DNA from: DATBHW01 sp035307385
GTDB taxonomy: Bacteria; Chloroflexota; Ktedonobacteria; Ktedonobacterales; DATBGS01
Direction: 5' to 3'
Assembly (NCBI GenBank): GCA_035307385.1
Contig: DATGID010000076.1
Location: 1 to 64,000 of the forward strand
DNA: 64,000 nt
Positions 60,739-64,000 of the stretch are shown here, piece after piece. The stretch's first letter is position 1, and every line of letters begins with the position of its first letter. The notes under the pieces are model-generated. The model worked only from the letters and a program-made list of their open reading frames with translations. It was not told where the DNA came from and made no database searches. Position numbers and translations under genes: made by a program.

Positions 60739-61158
60739 GAGGGGAACGTGCTGTATGAGAGGCATCCTGACCAAACGCTTGCCAGGTGCTGCCGCTGGTG
60801 CTAGAATGCATAGCATGATCCCAAGAGCTTCACTCTGCCAGATGAGGTTTCTGCAACTTCTTCCGGCCCATCGCGCCGCTGGCGCGGGCACGACACTTCC
60901 TGCATTGGCCGCGTAAGCCTGGCGCTGGCGCTTACGCGGCGGAAACGCAGCGCTGCCTGATTGATACCCGCTCACGAGCCGGTGTGGCTGCTTTGAGGGG
61001 TAGGTTGTTATGCTTCTCAGGTAGCTGCTGACCTCCCGCTGCCTCTGCTCAAGACGTTTTGGCGCTTTGCGCCAGGCATCCGCTTTTGTTTCTCCGTTTG
61101 ATTGCTGATGGCAACATAAGGAAAGCCTATGCTGTCGGCCTGATGAAAGTGGGTGTTT
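60739..61158. other. divergent intergenic region with one hairpin
   Basis: No gene is supported. A hairpin at 60909-60939 (CCGCGTAAGC paired with GCTTACGCGG, 11-nt loop) could be a terminator relic or an operator. A short open frame at 60707-60916 has no ribosome site and low-complexity composition, so I do not call it. The promoter of the MFS gene at 61159 should be here but is not clear. Confidence 0.35.
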
Positions 61159-62415
61159 ATGGTGACCAGCAAGAAAGAATCCCTGGAAGGACAGGAAGCG
61201 GCGACTCGGAGGCCGCTCTGGCGCAATCGAGATTATCTGTTGTTGTGGAGCGGCCAGGCTATTTCGTCAGTGGGCAGCAGCGCTTCGGAATTGGCGCTGC
61301 CCCTGCTCGTCCTGAGCGTGACCCATTCGCCTGCGCAGGCAGGTTTCGCTGGGGCACTGCGTTCGCTGGCCTATGTGCTGCTGGGCCTGCCTGCCGGAGC
61401 GCTGATAGACCGCTGGGACCGCAAACGAACGATGATGCTCTGCGACGCCGGGCGAGCGCTGGCCCTTGGCAGCATTCCCGTCGCGCTGGCGCTGCATCAT
61501 CTGACTATGGCACACATCTATCTGGTTTCGCTGGTAGAGGGAACCTTGTTTGTTTTCTTTGGCCTGGCTGAGTCGGCGGCGCTGCCACGTGTCGTTGCCA
61601 AGGAGCAGTTGCCCGCCGCCACGGCGCAGAACGAAGCGACTGGCGGGGTGGTGACGCTGATTGGCCCGTCGCTGGGCGGCACGCTTTTTGGCGCGGCACA
61701 AGCGCTGCCCTTCCTGGCGGATGCGCTCTCTTATGCTGCCTCGGTGCTGTCGCTCTTCTGGATTCGCCTACCCTTTCAGGATGGGCATCTGCGCCAGCCG
61801 CAAAGCCTGCGGGCCGACATCCGAGAGGGGCTAGTCTGGCTCTGGCGTGAGCCGGTGATTCGCGCCTTTGCCCTGCTCCACAGCGGCGTGGTCTTTTCCT
61901 ATGGCGGAATGATGCTGCTGGTGCTGGTCATGGCGGAGCGCCAGCATGCTGCTCCCTTTGCTATCGGCCTGATGTTTGGCATCGGTGGCATCGGCGGCAT
62001 CCTGGGTGCGCTGCTTGGCAGTCAGGCGCACAAGCGCCTGCGCCTGGGGCAGATTATGGTCGGCGCGTTCTGGATGTTTGCCTTGCTCTGGCTGCTCTAT
62101 GCCTTTATGCCCGCGCTGCTGGCGCTGGGAGCCATTCTGGCCGCCTTCTGGGTGGTTGATGAGGTGTATGACGTGGCGCAGATCAGCTATCGGTTGGCGC
62201 TGATTCCCGACGCCTTGCGGGGCCGGGTAAATGGCGTGTTTCGCCTGCTATTCTTTGGCTGCGAGTCGCTGAGCCTCGCGATCACCGGCCTGCTATTGCA
62301 ACAGGTTGGTGTTCTGGCAACGATTCTCTGCTTTGAAGGGGTGCTGGTCCTGCTGGCAATAGCAGCCACCTGCAATCGCGCCTTGCGCAAGGCGCGTCCT
62401 CTAACTGACCTGTAG
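61159..62415 (+). CDS. MFS transporter (EntS-like exporter)
   Basis: A 12-helix major facilitator of 418 residues, opening RPLWRNRDYLLLWSGQAISS, with motif A in LPAGALIDRWDRKRTMMLCDAG and a YDVAQISYRLALIPDALRGRVNG segment. It belongs to the same subfamily as the exporter at 58605-59924 but is divergent in sequence. The start may be ATG 61159 or GTG 61153; neither has a strong ribosome site. It is a single gene closed by a 13-bp hairpin. It could be a second target of the divergent HTH regulator. Confidence 0.87.
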   Translation: MVTSKKESLEGQEAATRRPLWRNRDYLLLWSGQAISSVGSSASELALPLLVLSVTHSPAQAGFAGALRSLAYVLLGLPAGALIDRWDRKRTMMLCDAGRALALGSIPVALALHHLTMAHIYLVSLVEGTLFVFFGLAESAALPRVVAKEQLPAATAQNEATGGVVTLIGPSLGGTLFGAAQALPFLADALSYAASVLSLFWIRLPFQDGHLRQPQSLRADIREGLVWLWREPVIRAFALLHSGVVFSYGGMMLLVLVMAERQHAAPFAIGLMFGIGGIGGILGALLGSQAHKRLRLGQIMVGAFWMFALLWLLYAFMPALLALGAILAAFWVVDEVYDVAQISYRLALIPDALRGRVNGVFRLLFFGCESLSLAITGLLLQQVGVLATILCFEGVLVLLAIAATCNRALRKARPLTDL

Positions 62416-62432
62416 GCTTCCCTTGGGTGCTG

Positions 62433-62479
62433 ATGGTTTCCCTCGCACGCTGCAATTCCGACAGTACGAGGGAAACCAT
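62433..62479 (+). terminator. terminator after the MFS gene
   Basis: ATGGTTTCCCTCG and CGAGGGAAACCAT pair perfectly (13 bp) around a 21-nt loop, beginning 17 bp after the MFS stop codon. Confidence 0.65.
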
Positions 62480-62551
62480 TGGTATGGTCCTCCTGAAGCT
62501 CTCAGGAGAAGAGGTTACCGTGTTGGGCTGGGAGAAAGGCCCCGCTACGTT

Positions 62552-62800
62552 TTACGCCTGGGAGGGTTGGACCCTGCGCCACTCGTAGCGCGCCAGGAAG
62601 AAGAGGGTAATCGTCACGGTCAATAAGCTGCCTACGATAGACCACTCGAGGAGTCCATTGCCTTTATCCGGGTCGACGTGGAAGATAATTTCGATCCAAT
62701 CTCTCCACAAGAGAGTCACCACGAACAATATCCCCGTCACCGCTCCCAGTCCCGACTCAAGCCAGAAGCGCAGCCGCAAAGAGTTCTTCATTCGCTCCAT
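62552..62800 (-). CDS. small two-helix membrane protein, unknown
   Basis: An 82-residue protein with two hydrophobic helices, one near residues 16-32 (GLGAVTGILFVVTLLWRDW) and one near residues 51-68 (WSIVGSLLTVTITLFFLA), joined by an acidic loop with HVDPDKG, ending in a basic tail. AAAGGAGAG lies directly before the first ATG; the second ATG at 62791 has better spacing. It resembles many small hypothetical membrane proteins of Chloroflexota. No partner is apparent. Confidence 0.65.
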   Translation of the reverse strand: MERMKNSLRLRFWLESGLGAVTGILFVVTLLWRDWIEIIFHVDPDKGNGLLEWSIVGSLLTVTITLFFLARYEWRRVQPSQA

Positions 62801-63335
62801 CTCTCCTTTCGTTGGACGACCTTCAGAGTTTGTGGCGAAGCAATTGTACCCGTCAAATACCTCAGCCCTTTAGGGCTGGGCTTGTAGCTGTCCTCCATCT
62901 CAATTCACCAACACCCGGAGGCACTGATGCTTCAACTTCGCCGAACGCTACATTGTTCGACATCCGTGTCACTGGGCGCTCTGACAACGCACCCATCCTG
63001 GCCCAACATGCCGGGTCAGGAACGTTCATGCCATGCAGGCTGGGCTTTGGACTGTTCTCCTGCCAGGGGCAGTGCCCGTCGCTCAGCCGTTGTGTCCTCC
63101 ACCCGACCCACATCCCGTCATCGGGCGGGTGCCTTGCGCAAACAGTCTCTCTTGCCTACCTGTGGGTCCGTCCAGCACCTGCGACAAGTGCCTCAGCGCA
63201 GCAGCAGTATAGCATAGGAGCAACATGTGTACAAGCGATTTGTGTGGCGCTCGCACTCGTTGAAAATGATGAGTGTCTACTGTCTTACCTTTTTGTACGG
63301 GAGGCGCGCTGCTTTCTTCGCGACGATTCTGGTGA
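62801..63335 (-). other. possible IS200/IS605-type right-end remnant
   Basis: On the minus strand a hairpin CAGCCCTAAAGGGCTG (62863-62878) occurs at the end of about 350 bp of GC-rich non-coding sequence with several short open runs but no intact gene. Hairpins of this form terminate IS200/IS605 elements and the guide RNA made from their right ends. No TnpA or TnpB coding sequence is left in the window, so at most a remnant is present. Confidence 0.3.
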
Positions 63336-63364
63336 TTGCGTCCTGGTCGAATACCCCCTATACT
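63336..63364 (+). promoter_or_regulatory. sigma-70-type promoter of the last MFS gene
   Basis: TTGCGT, 17 nt, TATACT, located about 37 bp before the start codon at 63401. The -10 is near consensus and the spacing is ideal. Confidence 0.5.
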
Positions 63365-63400
63365 GCCCAGTATCTCTTCAGTGGGAAGGAAAGCACCACC

Positions 63401-64000
63401 ATGCCTACGCACAGCGCCTCTCGCCCCCAGTTGAGCACTGCCTTCTTCGGTTTTGTACTCATCGGCGTGGCGTCGGGAGCCTGGGGAGTGCTGCTCCCAA
63501 GCCTGAGCGCGTATTATCATGTGGACCAGACGGTGGTTGGCTTTATCTTCTTCGCCAGCGCCACCGGCTATTTGCTCTCTGCGCTGAGTACCGGCTTGCT
63601 TATGGCAAAGATCGGCCTGCGCTGGTATCTGGTGGCAGGCACCGCTTTATTCATGCTCTGCTGTTTTATCCTTGCCATGCAACCGCCTTTTGCGCTGGTG
63701 CTTGTCATTCGCCTTTTGCAGGGCATGGCAGGAGCGATCATCGAGGCGGGACTCAATATGTTTCTCGCCGCCCTGCCCAACAAAATTGCACTCTTGAACT
63801 ATCTGCACGCCTTTTTCGGGGCGGGGGCATTGCTTGGCCCCCTGATTGCCAGCGCGATTCTGGCGCTCAGTTGGGGATGGAACAGCGCTTTTTTCGCCTG
63901 GACACTGCTTGCGTTCCCTTTGCTGCTTGGCTTGTTAGCGCTCTTCCGCTCACCATCTGCTGACGCTGTTCAGGAAGCGCAAAAGGAGAAGAAAGAGCGT
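63401..64000 (+). CDS. MFS transporter, N-terminal part (cut by right edge)
   Basis: An uninterrupted frame of 200 codons begins at ATG 63401 and runs off the window. It encodes about six helices: FGFVLIGVASGAWGVLLPSL, then FIFFASATGYLLSALSTGLL, ALFMLCCFILAM, and VIRLLQGMAGAIIEAGLNMF. It is followed by LHAFFGAGALLGPLIASAIL and a helix ending in a charged loop. The Gly-Ala-Gly-Ala-Leu-Leu-Gly-Pro segment in helix 5 is typical of FucP/YfmO-like sugar or drug transporters in the major facilitator superfamily. GGAAGGAAAG lies 8-17 nt upstream and a good promoter precedes it. The C-terminal half is outside the window. Confidence 0.85.
   Translation, partial: MPTHSASRPQLSTAFFGFVLIGVASGAWGVLLPSLSAYYHVDQTVVGFIFFASATGYLLSALSTGLLMAKIGLRWYLVAGTALFMLCCFILAMQPPFALVLVIRLLQGMAGAIIEAGLNMFLAALPNKIALLNYLHAFFGAGALLGPLIASAILALSWGWNSAFFAWTLLAFPLLLGLLALFRSPSADAVQEAQKEKKER

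Noticed and set aside
60707..60916. Short plus-strand open frame of 69 codons ending inside a hairpin
   Set aside because: No ribosome site, odd composition, and it overlaps the divergent promoter.
62812..63963. 383-codon plus-strand frame overlapping the last MFS gene
   Set aside because: It is out of frame with the MFS reading frame that starts at 63401 and encodes clear membrane helices; the upstream part has no protein-like features.
1..64000. tRNA, rRNA genes or CRISPR arrays
   Set aside because: I looked for clover-leaf patterns, conserved rRNA segments and regularly spaced repeats and saw none; a covariance search would be needed to exclude a tRNA fully.

Overview
The window looks like chromosome of a Ktedonobacteria-type Chloroflexota. 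The grounds are moderately high GC, several PASTA-less Ser/Thr kinases with a transmembrane segment and Pro/Thr-rich linker, many ABC and MFS transporters, an F420-type flavoprotein, and transposase remnants of the kind common in that class. No rRNA, tRNA or CRISPR array was seen, and taxonomy is inference only.

Layout. Positions 1-8400 are a worn accessory zone. They hold an IS5-family transposase running off the left edge, a truncated aldo/keto reductase, a transposase N-terminus, one intact and one 5'-truncated half of a heterodimeric ABC exporter, a TPR fragment, a duplicated kinase N-terminus, a complete Ser/Thr kinase and a DJ-1/PfpI tail. Positions 8400-15500 carry a cell-wall set (Ddl, MurF, a D,D-carboxypeptidase flanked by 53-bp direct repeats, a PLP-dependent dehydratase) and a divergent NarL-type two-component system. 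Positions 15580-17330 hold a YggX gene overlapping a B12-binding radical SAM gene. The radical SAM frame reads through an in-frame TGA into a CUAEP tail, so it is most likely a selenoprotein. Positions 17380-31370 hold a formyltransferase-like gene, an S9 peptidase and a nucleobase-salvage region (cytosine deaminase, NCS1 permease, adenine deaminase). The same stretch has a two-gene unit of unknown role: a polytopic membrane protein with a coiled-coil tail, followed by a pseudokinase-WD40 fusion.

Positions 32021-47973 are almost entirely minus-strand genes. They include an acyl-CoA ligase and a set resembling the acyclic-terpene (Atu) or leucine (Liu) carboxylation pathway: PECR-type SDR, carboxylase beta, acyl-CoA dehydrogenase, AtuA split into two chains, hydratase and carboxylase alpha. 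A receptor Ser/Thr kinase and a TMEM175-type channel are embedded among them. Positions 48419-54600 are a complete five-gene peptide/nickel-type ABC importer ending in a 32-bp perfect hairpin. Positions 54686-64000 hold a 1092-residue Asp-box (BNR/sortilin-like) protein, a membrane protein with four cysteines, an HTH regulator plus MFS exporter operon, two further MFS genes (the last cut by the right edge) and a possible IS200/IS605-type right-end remnant.

The strongest unusual signal is the recoded TGA at 15613-15615. After it come the pseudokinase-WD40 pair, the kinase inside the Atu-like operon and the repeat-flanked carboxypeptidase.
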